DNA of 64,000 nt, taken from NCBI GenBank assembly GCA_033980235.1, contig CM067065.1, forward strand, positions 7,147,328 to 7,211,327, in the 5' to 3' direction. This stretch comes from Diadema setosum (taxonomy: Eukaryota > Echinodermata > Echinoidea > Diadematoida > Diadematidae). Below are positions 33,325-43,557 of this stretch, piece after piece. Every line of letters begins with the position of its first letter. Position 1 is the first letter of the stretch. A model generated the notes under the pieces. It saw only the letters and a list, made by a program, of their open reading frames with translations, ran no database searches and was not told where the DNA came from. A program made the position numbers and the translations under genes.

Positions 33325-33603
33325 CAATTATTATCTTCCAAGTCCCAACCTCGTCGCGGGCTCGTTGCCATCACCCTGTTCCTCGAGCAGCATCCTCACG
33401 GGCCACTGCCCCGGGGGCGGGAGGTGAAGAGTCGGGTTCATATACTCCAGAACGGTACGGCTACGGGCGGGATGAACTCAATACAGATTAGATTTAGGGT
33501 TGCGTGGGGCTGGAGCTGGAGCTGACGAGGGGCTGCTTTACCTTCGCCTTCATCATCTCGGTGGGGGTAGCAGCCAGAAAGGCGAATCCAGGTCTGAATC
33601 CAT
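33325..33603 (-). pseudogene. Possible first exon of the zinc-domain gene
   Basis: A G+C-rich island on the minus strand begins MDSDLDSPFW at 33603 and soon meets a stop. Neighbouring frames stay open and are Pro/Ser/Arg-rich, down to a candidate donor (ATTG|GTAACT) at 33324. An acidic, Ser-rich start would suit such proteins, but no single frame survives. The call rests mainly on position upstream of 32432 on the same strand. Confidence 0.3.
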
Positions 33604-34262
33604 ATTGAGAACACTGTCTTGTTGACCACGTACTGCTACCAGCTTGTTTACCGTGTATAAAGCTAATGCAACGCGATCTCCGCGGAGCTAGCATGCAAGG
33701 TATGCTGTTATCGTAAAAATTAGAGTGCCATCCAGTCTCCAGTTGAAATTTGTTGTTATCATCCATGCACACACACAGAGTCACAATGTACGGTCAGCAG
33801 TAAAGCGGCTGTCTGTACGTCTACTTGTCTTTTTCTCTCGCAGAAAATATCTAGTTTTTTCCAAACGTAAACCGGATCCAAAAAGGCAATTATCATGGGT
33901 AAAGTGTTCAAAAAAAAAGTCAGTGGCGTCACTGGGCCTCTACTAAAATGTCTAAACAACATATTCAAATCACTTTTGGGACGCAAAGATTGTCAGAACA
34001 GGTTAAATCTTGATTTAAAAATAGATAAAGTTTCACTCATTTTACATTGCCAACGCATTAGACGAACTCGGTGGCTTCGAGGGGTCTCCCCCCTCATACG
34101 TCAAATCGCATAAGCCAATCAGCTGCCAATTTTGGGGGGCCATTTTGAGCGATTTCTTGTTACTGAGCAATTTTTGGTGGATAAAAACGCCAGAATCGTG
34201 TTAGTGAGCTCAAATACCTTCTATATAGCCCCAATGTCCGAGTTAAAAGACTCCCCCTTTAA

Positions 34263-36006
34263 GAGGAATTACTTTAATTTACGTTTGAAGACATTTCAAG
34301 AGATGTAGTCTGATTTGTTAAGGGGCAAATCATTCCAATGTTTGCAGTCTTGTAAACATACTTGTATCTTTAGTGAAAACTGTTGGAGTACGTGGACGGT
34401 GATAAGTAGGCCCCAATGAATCACTCTGTAGAGTAAATTATATATGAACCAAATGGTTTCTTTTGAACATGTGTTGTGTTGAAAAGTTCTTGGTAATTCT
34501 TTTCCAGGCAAAATGTGTAAATTACATGAAAATTCCGATTTAAAAGCATGTGATGGGAAATGTAAACAGTATGTGCGAATGCTTCTATGTTTCCTGCTAA
34601 ACTTATTTGTTCGTGGGGAAAAGAAAAGAAAAGAAAAGAGAAGTCTCGCTCTACCACGTGTACATACCACAACGCCTACGGATATCTTTGTTTCACATTG
34701 TTAGTGGGGAAAAGAAAAGAAAAATGAAGTCTCGCTTCATGAGAGATGTTCAGATCCCCCTCTACACCACAACACCTACGAATGTCTAGGCTGAACGTGG
34801 GTTTGATTGTCTTATAGGGCCTATAGAGCACCAACAGTAAGTGCAGATTAATTGGCACGCTATCTTTTGAATAGAAACAATACTTTGTTTCACACAAGAT
34901 GATAGCAGAAAGACAACTGATAATCATCCGCTCAAAACATTTCAAGAGGCATCTTGGTGAGTTACAGTCTGTTACACATGCCAATATAATGTGAAAAACA
35001 AATTGAAGGCCACCTGCATCACAAAAACTTTGATCAACACGTTCCATATATACCCGTGATGGAGAGGGAAAATAGTAAACAACAACATTGCAAGATTGGT
35101 GCATTTCTGCCAAGACAACAGACGGGAACTGATTCCACGTAAAATACATAAACATGTATTTTGATTTTTCCATGCATTTGTCCCATATCATTACACACAA
35201 TCATTATACACGTATACTTGATATGGTGTTCAGCTCACTGTGTGCAGACTGAGCACGACCCGATAATTCAGAACCTCTGCCTGAGAAAGGATTGTAGCCT
35301 ATCCCGCGAATCAAAAAGAAGCTTTCTTATATCATCTCGTGCATCTTGTACTCTATGTGCAATGCACTCATCAAAGAGACAAGGTTGCCTTCACCCAAAC
35401 TGTTGAGATATTGCCACTGGAAGACTCTGATGACTGATCGCATACAGTGGCTGTGCACCTATAAGAACGCTGGGCTGGCCTCAGGATGTCTATCCAGTTA
35501 AGTCGTGGAGGAGATCCTGTGTGCCGATCGCGTGCTTCACTGAAGACGCAGATGCTGCCCTGTCTTGAAAGAGATCAAGGGTATAGATCTAGACCAATTT
35601 CAGCGGGTTACACTGAATCATCACTACTTGCTGGCAGAGAGTCTTAACCGGATCATGCAGGTGATATTACCCGCTGTCAGCGTACCCTGATTCACACATT
35701 GGATGCAAACCGGATGGCGGCATATTGGAAACAACCAATATTTGGGCATGGGGACACAACTCTTGGCCAGGCCCAAGTGTTAAGGAGTATCGAGCATAAA
35801 GAAAACAATTAGAGTAAATGGTAGTTCCACTCCTATTTTGAATTGAGGGTACCTAAAGAGGTCATTAAAAAATGCCCAAAATTGCCTGACGTAATGACCC
35901 AAACTTAATTGGATGACAATAGCAAGTTGCAAGACACAGGGTTGCTTCATGTGGAATGCATGTTATGCCTCACAGTATGTCGCTTTCCAAATGGTCCATG
36001 ACGTCA
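34263..36006. other. Unassigned DNA with a short direct duplication
   Basis: GTGGGGAAAAGAAAAGAAAA followed by AAGTCTCGCT and CACAACGCCTACG-type words is repeated at 34613-34690 and 34706-34785. A 174-codon minus frame at 34676-35200 has no domain. Part of 35250-35760 looks like old coding sequence, but I cannot identify it. Confidence 0.4.
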
Positions 36007-36600
36007 CTTATATGCTCCAGGACCATGAGTTATTCATCGGAACCATGCAGCCCACGAGCTTGACACTGACCGACACAGGCCCGCCAGCTCGAAACTAGGT
36101 AGCATTGCCCATGAGCTTGACACTTATAGCAGGGCTCCACACTAACTTTTATTTTTGGTGGCCCAAAGCCAAACATCCGACATTTTTTGGTGGCGCGATC
36201 AGGCCACCAAAGTCTTCATTTCTGAAATTTTGGTGGCCCGATGTGCGTTTTTGGTGGCCCTGGGCCACCGGGCCACCGTTAGTGTCGAACCCTGCTTATA
36301 GTATAGGCAAACCAGGCCCATAAGGGTCCGACACATGGGGGGGGGGGGGGGGGAGGGGGAGGTCCACAAGACCTACACTGGATAGATTAAGCTTTCTGAT
36401 GTAATACATATTGCGATAATATTAATCTCGTGGGCCTTGTTTTCGTCGAGTTCGCGGACCGCACAGCTTGTGGGCCTACTATATTTGATGTCGAGCTCAT
36501 TGACCTTGTTCATCTAGTGTTTAGGTCACGGGATGTATGACTCGTGGGCTGCGTAACTCATGTGCTGTACGACTCGGGTTGTTTGGCTTGTGACGTACAC
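36007..36600. repeat. Older CACGAGCTTGACAC-word foldback
   Basis: Left words (CAGCCCACGAGCTTGACACT, CATGAGCTTGACAC) and right words (CTCGTGGGCCTTGTT, TATGACTCGTGGGCTGCGTA) are the same modules as in 16465-16790. A poly-G run at 36337-36352 and a hAT-type MITE interrupt it. Confidence 0.7.
36130..36294. mobile_element. hAT-like MITE with exact CTTATAG duplication
   Basis: It starts CAGGGCTCCACACTAAC and ends GTTAGTGTCGAACCCTG. CTTATAG is repeated exactly on each side (36123-36129, 36295-36301). The interior has several GGTGGCCC words. The CAGGG end and a target duplication near 8 bp suit hAT. The intact flanks suggest it is young compared with the repeat it sits in. Confidence 0.8.
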
Positions 36601-37069
36601 CTGATGAGGTGGGCCTGTTGTTTTTCTATAGTTAGCATCTGTCACCCTTTCATCCAGTTCAAGGGACTTAGTTTGCCATATGCCTGTTCACAAACTATTA
36701 AGCATCAACCCAAAATATGGTACTCCTCTCCCCACCTTCCATGTTTAAGCGTACAAATTTTTTCCAGTGCAAATTGGATAATGTTGCACATAATTTCATA
36801 CAAACTAGTCTGCATAACTAACCAAACATAAATATTATATTTGAGGTCACTGCCTTCACTGATGAAGACACGTAAGCTTCATTTCTGAAGTAATTGACCG
36901 CTCACATTCCTGAGACCTGTTACTATGAACCAATGCTTTGTGGAATATGCATACATATACTTTGATTATAACGTCAAGGCGTGATTTGTACATGATTAAA
37001 CATTCAGGATTAAACCAATGAAGCCAAACATCAATATTTGCAATCCTACACAAATTTTGATATTCTAAA
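36601..37069. other. Unassigned DNA
   Basis: A 95-codon + frame ending at 36831 has no domain. Nothing else stands out. Confidence 0.5.
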
Positions 37070-37900
37070 AGTCTGACCTCATGTTGTCCTTGGAGGTCAA
37101 AGTTGGATATACATAGGGTACCGTAATGGCCAATGTTCTGTGGGATGTGAAGACACTTCTTGTAGCATAAATGCTAATAGCATAATGCATAATTGCACAC
37201 CAGGTATACAGTTAACCATTGAATATACATCAAATATCAACATTTTGATATTTGGAGGTCATTGACCTGTCACAGTCCTCAGCGGTCAAAGGCAGAGACG
37301 TGTAAATAATTTCCCTTGATCTGAGGAATAGGAAACGATTCAGTTGTTACAAAAATGAATGTTTAGGACATCGTTATCATGTTTATCATCAACCAATTGC
37401 ACCAAATATCAAAATTCTGATAATTTGAGGTCATTGACCTCTGGAGGTCATTAGATGTCAAAGCTAAAAACCTGTCAAGGATCTGCGGAACATTGAGGCA
37501 ATTCTACTGTTAAAAAAAAAAAAAAAAGGTTTTAGTACATCATTGCCGTGTTTATCATTAATCAATGACAAAATATCAATATTCTGATATTTTGAGGTCA
37601 TTGACCTCTGCAGGTCATGAGAGGTCAAAGGTATACCAGTCAGGGTTCTATTGAACATGAAGACAATTCCACTGTAAGAAAAATGAGTCTTTAGTACATC
37701 ATTACCATATTTAACATTAATTAATGACGCAAAATATCAAGTTTTATCAAATTTTGAGGTCATTGACCTTTGGAGGTCATCAGAGGTCAATTCAGACTTA
37801 CCTCCCGATCTTAAAATGGATCTTATAACATGTACTAACACTGGTGAAAGTTTCATGCTTTAGTCAAATTTTGCACAATTTTTCGGCTTATCTGCTCTAC
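37070..37900. repeat. ~166-bp tandem repeats with AGGTCATTGACCT
   Basis: This is the inverted copy of the 22990-23560 family, with five units. AGGTCATTGACCT is exact at 37256-37268, 37428-37440, 37595-37607 and 37757-37769, spaced 172, 167 and 162 bp. Each is followed by a further AGGTCAT or AGGTCAAAG word. The edge after GACTTACCTCCCGATCTTAA matches the other locus in reverse. Confidence 0.9.
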
Positions 37901-38615
37901 TATAACAAGATTTATTTGCAAAATTGCCCTCGTTTAATATAAAACTGTAACGTTAGTAGGCGTAGAAATAGGCTACGCCCTTAAAGATTTTGCTCGTTTT
38001 GTTTTAGTTTTCTATTTCTAAATCTAACGTTAGAACGGAGAACGCTCTAACTGTAACGTGTTAGTGTTGTTAACGTTACAATAGGCTTACACTCTACAGA
38101 TTACCGGTACGGTACCGGAGTTATGCATGGGTAAACTCGGCCTAGCGGGTAAACTCACTGTATCTTTAATTTTACGAAGTTATGAAGTATCTTTCATGTG
38201 AATGACGATGGGTTAATGACTATATTTTGAGTGAAATTCAGTTTTATTCCCTGTAAATTCTTCATAACTCAACAGGTGGTGAAAATTGAATGTAAAGCCC
38301 ATTAGGATGTCTTGGAAAGGGATACCGATGGCACCAAAGTGGGTGACGATGATGTCCTGACGACTGTATACATTCTGCAAAACATTACCTCTGCTGGCAG
38401 AGAACGAGGCATGGTGCAGTCAGCAGAGTGAATCAACTGGGGATAGTACATCACTGTATACTACCCATATATGGAAAGTGGAAATCAAGTAAGTACTCAA
38501 AATTGCAGAGTCAAATCAATGAATATTATGTACTTAAAGGGCATGTAAATGAGTTTCTATAAAATGCAGATTTTAGATGCTTTAAGTTCTTCTGTTTGTT
38601 TGTTTGTTTGGTTGG
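37901..38615. other. Unassigned DNA
   Basis: No gene, RNA or repeat end recognised. The piece at 38270-38440 has G+C-richer, possibly old coding character, but no frame holds. Confidence 0.45.
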
Positions 38616-38643
38616 TTTTTTTTTTTTTTTTTTGGGGGGGGGG
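38616..38643. repeat. T18-G10 tract
   Basis: A T run passes into a G run after a GTTT repeat. Confidence 0.95.
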
Positions 38644-39072
38644 TGGGATTACCTACTCCCGACTCCCGAATCCAATCCATTAGCTAAAATAAATATGGAA
38701 AATTGATTTACTGCAAATATTGTTGAAAGTGTAAATTACAGATGTGAAAATCTTCACCCAAGAGACAAAGGATACAGTAATGGTCGTAACTCTGCTTGAT
38801 AATGACGATGAATAAGAAAGAAGCAACAACAACAACAAAAAAGACTTGAATTATTTCCAGAAAATTCAGCAAAGTAAGTAAAAACTGACGCAAGACACTA
38901 AGTGCTAATGTGATGAAGGGATTCTGTCATTCCTTTTAATTTGAACTTGCTTATGTATTCAGTCCAATTCTTTGCTATCCATTCATTTTCAGAATCTATG
39001 GGAGCAGTTAAGTCCATTGTATTGCAAAGCCAACTGATTTGTTTTCCTTGTGTAATCATTTCTTTTTACCAG

Positions 39073-39221
39073 CACCAGTACGTCATGGAAGAATTTATCA
39101 GGGATCACGCCAAACCTGTCTGGATTAGAATGAAAGATGCATGCGCTTACTTCTATACAACCCGTCTAAAAGTGCAAACATCTGAGGATTACAATGACAT
39201 CGCAAGATATACTGATATACA
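39073..39221 (+). CDS. Possible exon, unknown protein
   Basis: After an acceptor TTTCTTTTTACCAG the frame reads HQYVMEEFIRDHAKPVWIRM, then KDACAYFYTTRLKV, then a SEDYNDIARYT end. The composition is protein-like and amphipathic, and unlike the surrounding noise. A donor is not obvious (a GTATAT near 39222 is a weak candidate). I do not recognise the family. It could equally be a relic of an unlisted transposon. Confidence 0.35.
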
Positions 39222-40603
39222 GTATATCTATAGGCCTACATGCCATATGAAGGAAATGAACCATGGATAATTATTTTGAATGTTAATAATCTTTTTCCCG
39301 CTAGCCATGTGATGTCTCACATCGTCATGATGCACTACAGACCTATTAGGAGGCATCCCATCTGTTAGAGCAACCTTTCTATTGGTTTTTTTTTTCTTCA
39401 CTGACAGTGTGCATCTAAACCTGTATACTGGAATAAAGTAAATCATATGGGGGATGATAGGGTTTTGTATGCGATGGGGCTTCAGTTCTCCGTGTGTGTA
39501 TATGCGTGTGTGTATTACATGATGACGAACCTCTAAAGAAATATGAAGGTAGGGGGCCTATATAACTCGAAGAGGAATTCAATGCTTATTTGATGAAAAT
39601 TGGTTTTGAAATGGCAGGGATATCCAAAACAAAGCGATTCTATTGTCCTCTGTGCTTACGATAATGGTCACCTGCATTCTTATTGCTCATAGATATGTGT
39701 AATTGTCTTTTTTTAACAGCTGGTACGTAAAATTGTAATTGCATCTAAATATGTAAAGACACTTGCTCGAAATCGTTTTGCACTATTAAGAAAAACAGTT
39801 TTATTCACTTCATTTTATTCATCAACCAATGTCCTTGTAAGTCACTGATAAGATATTACTCAAGAACTTTGTTTGATTGGCTTTCTGTTATATTCTTGTG
39901 CAAAAAGGTATATAGAAATCAAATCAAAATATCAGCCATTTCATTTTTTTCCCCTCAGGTGCTTCCAATACAATCAGCAGATATTGGACGCAAATACGAG
40001 GCCAGTAGTTGCATTTGTTTGGAATTCTTTGCAATTTTCTTGTAGACCTGATAGGAAATGCAGTATTCGGTAGTTAACATTTTCTTTATGAGATATTCTT
40101 GAAATCGGTCACATGGAGAGAGGTATTAGAAATGTAGTACAACATGTATGGAGAATAGGGAGGAGTCTTGCCACTGACTGACAAATTGACAAGGGAGGAG
40201 TCTTGCTGATCACATCGCGTGTTCATGACAGCCTTGCATACCCTCCCGCCTCCAGTTGCAATGCATTATTTTTTCTTTGTTCATATCCTCTTGTCTTTAC
40301 CTAAAATTCTGCTGTGTCGAGATTGAAAGTAGCCCTCCATACCATGATTATGTGGAGTATGATGAGACTGATTAGACTCTAAGTAATAGACTATTCATGT
40401 ATACCCATTGAGTTTGACTTCTTTCTCCAAGGTTCTAGCAAGGTAGAAGTTTTTTCTCACTCACCCCTTGAAATCCACTAACATTCTAATATTTCTCTCA
40501 AAATAGCAAAAGTGAAAAATCCATACAGTACTGTTAGCCTACATGCACTTTCAGTGATCGTCGCAGTGAAAAGAACAATATCATGCATGTATTTAAGTTC
40601 CAT
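39222..40603. other. Unassigned DNA with a family C fragment
   Basis: GAAGAGGAATTCAATGCTTA, then TTTGATGAAAATTGGTTTTG at 39541-39640, is a fragment of the TTAA family at 57897-58450 and 62101-62478. The rest is not recognised. An exon-like stretch after TTTCCCCTCAG at 39960-40070 is open but short. Confidence 0.5.
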
Positions 40604-40728
40604 TATTGGTACTGATCAGGGAGTGCAAATGTTCACCACAGACTAAAAACAGTGAAAACATTTTTTTTTTTTTTTTTGGTCTCTTTATGATGGAGTGCAT
40701 CATCTACACTCCCTGATCAGTACCAATA
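40604..40728. mobile_element. 125-bp MITE with TATTGGTACTGATCAGGGAG ends
   Basis: Left TATTGGTACTGATCAGGGAG and right CTCCCTGATCAGTACCAATA are exact inverted repeats, with GTG/CAC continuing inward. The loop has a 17-T run. It is non-coding. Confidence 0.85.
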
Positions 40729-41202
40729 CGACCATAGTGTTGTGCATGGTATAATTTGCCGTGAGCCTAATCTGGTTCGGGTACACCCCAAAGCACTTTG
40801 CCAATAATTGATGCAATCTTCAAGGTCGGCGTGGATTTGTTCACAGACTGCAGTTATGTTCCTGGAGGTGTTACATACATGTCAAGCTTCCGAGGCGTTG
40901 GGTTGCAATTCACAATCAACAAGTTTATTATTTTGTTTTACAATACTAAGAATTAGTTCTGAATACAGTAGAAAGACGGCAATTCTTGAAAGTAGGCCAA
41001 GAATTACATGTGACTGAAAAGTAATTGTTAAATGCAATATTTTTTTCTTCTCCAAAATGAGTTGTGTGCCATTTCCTGCATATACAAACTTTACTGTGTG
41101 TATAGGAGAGAATTTTATTTACGTCTTCGTGTACAGGCCAGTGACTCCCAGGTATCTTGCATTTAACACAGTATGGTGTCGTATAGCAAAACATGGCAAT
41201 AT
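40729..41202. other. Unassigned DNA
   Basis: Nothing recognised apart from short chance frames. Confidence 0.5.
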
Positions 41203-41206
41203 TTAA

Positions 41207-41791
41207 AGGGGAAATCCAGTCCAAATACAAGTTAGTCTGATAAGACAGAGTAAAATATTAAGAGTTCATTGGTAAAATTTTGAGCGAAATCGGATGTAAA
41301 ATAAGGAAGTTATGACATTTTGAAGTTTCGCTAATTTTTGAGGAAACAGTTCTTGAATGGTTGATATGAATATGCAAATGGCAACGTGGGCATGTCATTC
41401 CCTTACAACTTACTTAATTTCAAGTTTTTCATTCAAACGCAATTATTCCCGAGGCTCAAGTCTTGATATATCTAACTGATCACTTTTCTGAAGTTATTCA
41501 ACCAGCAATACCATAATGTTTCACATTTCACATAAACGTTGAATTTCATCATTTTTTTTTTTTTTTTTTTTGGTACACGATCAATGGAAAATTGTGAGGT
41601 TATGGCATGGTCAACTCACTCATTTGCATATTCATATCCACTTTTAACTGCTTTGCAGATATTAGCAAAACTTCACAATTTTATAACTTCCTTATTTTTC
41701 ATCCGATTTCATTCAAACTTTTACTGTTAAACTTGTAAGATTTTACTCTTTTTTTATCAGACTATCTTATTTATTGGACTCGATTTCCCCT
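41207..41791. mobile_element. TTAA-flanked MITE, family B
   Basis: TTAA is at 41203-41206 and 41792-41795. The ends AGGGGAAATCCAGTCC and GGACTCGATTTCCCCT are inverted, and further in TTATAACTTCCTTATTTT pairs with AATAAGGAAGTTATGAC. A T-run of 21 lies near 41550. Non-autonomous; the only open frame (63 codons) crosses the T-run. Confidence 0.85.
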
Positions 41792-41795
41792 TTAA

Positions 41796-42059
41796 AGGAT
41801 TTTAACTTATCATTCATCAGATATTGCCCAAGCTTTGACTGATGTTTTGATAACTTGCATTCAGAGAATTGCCTTTGACTCTTGTAGCCAAAATGTTTGT
41901 GAAAGCTAACCCAGGTCTTCCCTGGTATTATGCGATGTAAGTGTGCTGATGATTTGGTACATAATGGGTAAATTCTATATAATGTTATGCGTTTATCTCA
42001 TTCCATGCAAAAAAAAAAAGTGGAAACAATCCACTTTACATTAATAAATACATGGGAAT
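41796..42059. other. Unassigned DNA
   Basis: No feature; A-run near 42009. Confidence 0.5.
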
Positions 42060-42755
42060 TAACATGCATGATGATATGTCTCATTTAAACACGTAGAAAT
42101 AAGCATGTATGAATGTATGATGTGTAAACATGTCTCATATAAACACGTGGAAATTACCATGTACATTGTATGATGTGTAAACATGTCTCATATAAACACT
42201 CAGCATGTATAAGGTGTAAACATGTATCATATAAACACTGAGAAATTGCGATGTTTAATATGTAAACATGTCACATGTTTAGTGTATGCAATTTTGTGAT
42301 CGATCTAAAAATCAGACATGTGTTCTGAGAATAAACACTAAAATGGCAAATAAACATGTCGCAGTGTTTTTAATCTGTCACAGCGAATAAACATGTCGCA
42401 GTGTTTACATCGTAAACAGTGCGTCATGTTTATTTTTGGGTTCAGTGTTTAGATCTTAAACATTGTGGGTGATTATGTGACTGTGCGGTGTTTAATATTT
42501 AAACACTGAGTGATTATGGTGTAAACGTTTGGTGTTTAGGCTATAAACAGAGCAGGTGTTTAGTTTTTAAACATCAGAACCGTTTAAAACATAAACATGT
42601 GTGTGTGATAAACACCTAGGGTGTGTTGAAAATAAACACAGCATGTGTTTAGTTCCTAAACATGTTTAATAAATAAACGCGTCGCAGTGTTTTTAAACTG
42701 TCACAGAAAAGTGTTTAGTTAGGTGTTTAGAAACTAAACAAATTTTTTACAGTGT
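42060..42755. mobile_element. TAAACA/TGTTTA array with ACAGTGTAG end
   Basis: About 700 bp carry some three dozen TAAACA or TGTTTA words in both orientations. The left part is a tandem of TGATGTGTAAACATGTCTCA followed by TATAAACAC units (42118, 42169, 42214). The right end TTTTTTACAGTGTAG is the reverse complement of the 20020 element's left end. The left edge is uncertain. No protein is seen. Confidence 0.65.
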
Positions 42756-42889
42756 AGAATTTTAAATTTCACGGTAATATTGGAATAGCTTTTTTTTTCC
42801 CACAAAGGTTATGAAAGGTAAATAAAATCTTTTTTGAATGTTTAAAATTATATATTATAAAGTTTAAGTGATGTGAGTTTTGAGTTTTG

Positions 42890-43557
42890 CCACGCTGTGG
42901 AAGAGGTGGTACACTATAGGCAGAGTATTTTTATTTTGTTACGTATTGATAGCCATATCAATGAAAATTAAGGTCCGAGCACACGTCAGCAAAGACGAGG
43001 GGGCGTGACATAAGGTGTTGTGTAACATACACTTGTGTCAAAAGTCAGGTCGTGGGTCGTGTCTTGCAAAATGTCAGTAGAAGTGTGATGGGGTACACCA
43101 CAGGCAGAGTATTCCTTGTTGTTACGCATCAGTAGCCATTATGAATGTACATTACGGTCAAAACACATTTAAGCAAAGACGAGGGGGTGTGTTTATTGAT
43201 GAAAGATGTCGTGGAAGATACTTTTGTAACCAATGTTTGTTTATTAAGAAGTCACCTGTGTCAATGTCAGGTGGCCCAATCGCTAATACGGGGTGTGGCT
43301 ATGTAGATCATTAGCGCACTGTTTTAGGTTGGTCCAAGTCTCGTTATTAGTAATGTACGATAGAAAAATGTATGCAAATGTATAGCACTGGTTTGTAATA
43401 AGATTTTTTTTTTTTGTCACGTGACAGTTGTTATTTAAGGCATACAACATGTATTGCCAGACACTAAGTCACCCAACACATTCTAGCAGTAAATGAAACA
43501 ATAGATACAGAATCATCGGAAACGAGGACATTAATACAATAGAAAGAGCAGGTTTTT
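42890..43557. repeat. Local duplication, copy 1, left part
   Basis: It matches 45500-46200 in the same order and orientation: GGTACAC words, GTTACGCATCAGTAGCCA, AGCAAAGACGAGGGGG, CAGGTGGCCCAATCGCT and TTGCCAGACA. Inside each copy an earlier ~200-bp duplication is also visible. It is non-coding as far as I can see. Confidence 0.85.

Larger units (their letters stand above)
26297..34258. mobile_element. Kolobok-like DNA transposon, ~8.0 kb, decayed
   Basis: The left end AGGGGCAGTCTTTTAACT and the right end, reverse complemented, AGGGGGAGTCTTTTAACT differ at one base. TTAA flanks both sides (26293-26296 and 34259-34262). Inside the ends, AAATCGCTCA and TGACGTACGAGGGGG (26501-26515) reappear inverted near the right end (34088-34103 and ~34150). 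The Kolobok superfamily is known for TTAA target duplications and THAP-type zinc fingers, and a broken THAP exon lies next to the left end. A broken P2X7-tail-type zinc-domain gene comes in from the right on the opposite strand. I did not find a catalytic domain; it may be lost or too diverged. PiggyBac also uses TTAA but has different ends and no THAP finger. Confidence 0.7.

Noticed and set aside
26297..34258. piggyBac or P-element identity for the 8-kb unit
   Set aside because: piggyBac also uses TTAA but lacks THAP and has other end sequences. P elements have THAP but make 7- or 8-bp duplications, not TTAA.
34676..35200. 174-codon minus frame
   Set aside because: No domain, no splice support, and composition like the surrounding A+T-rich DNA.
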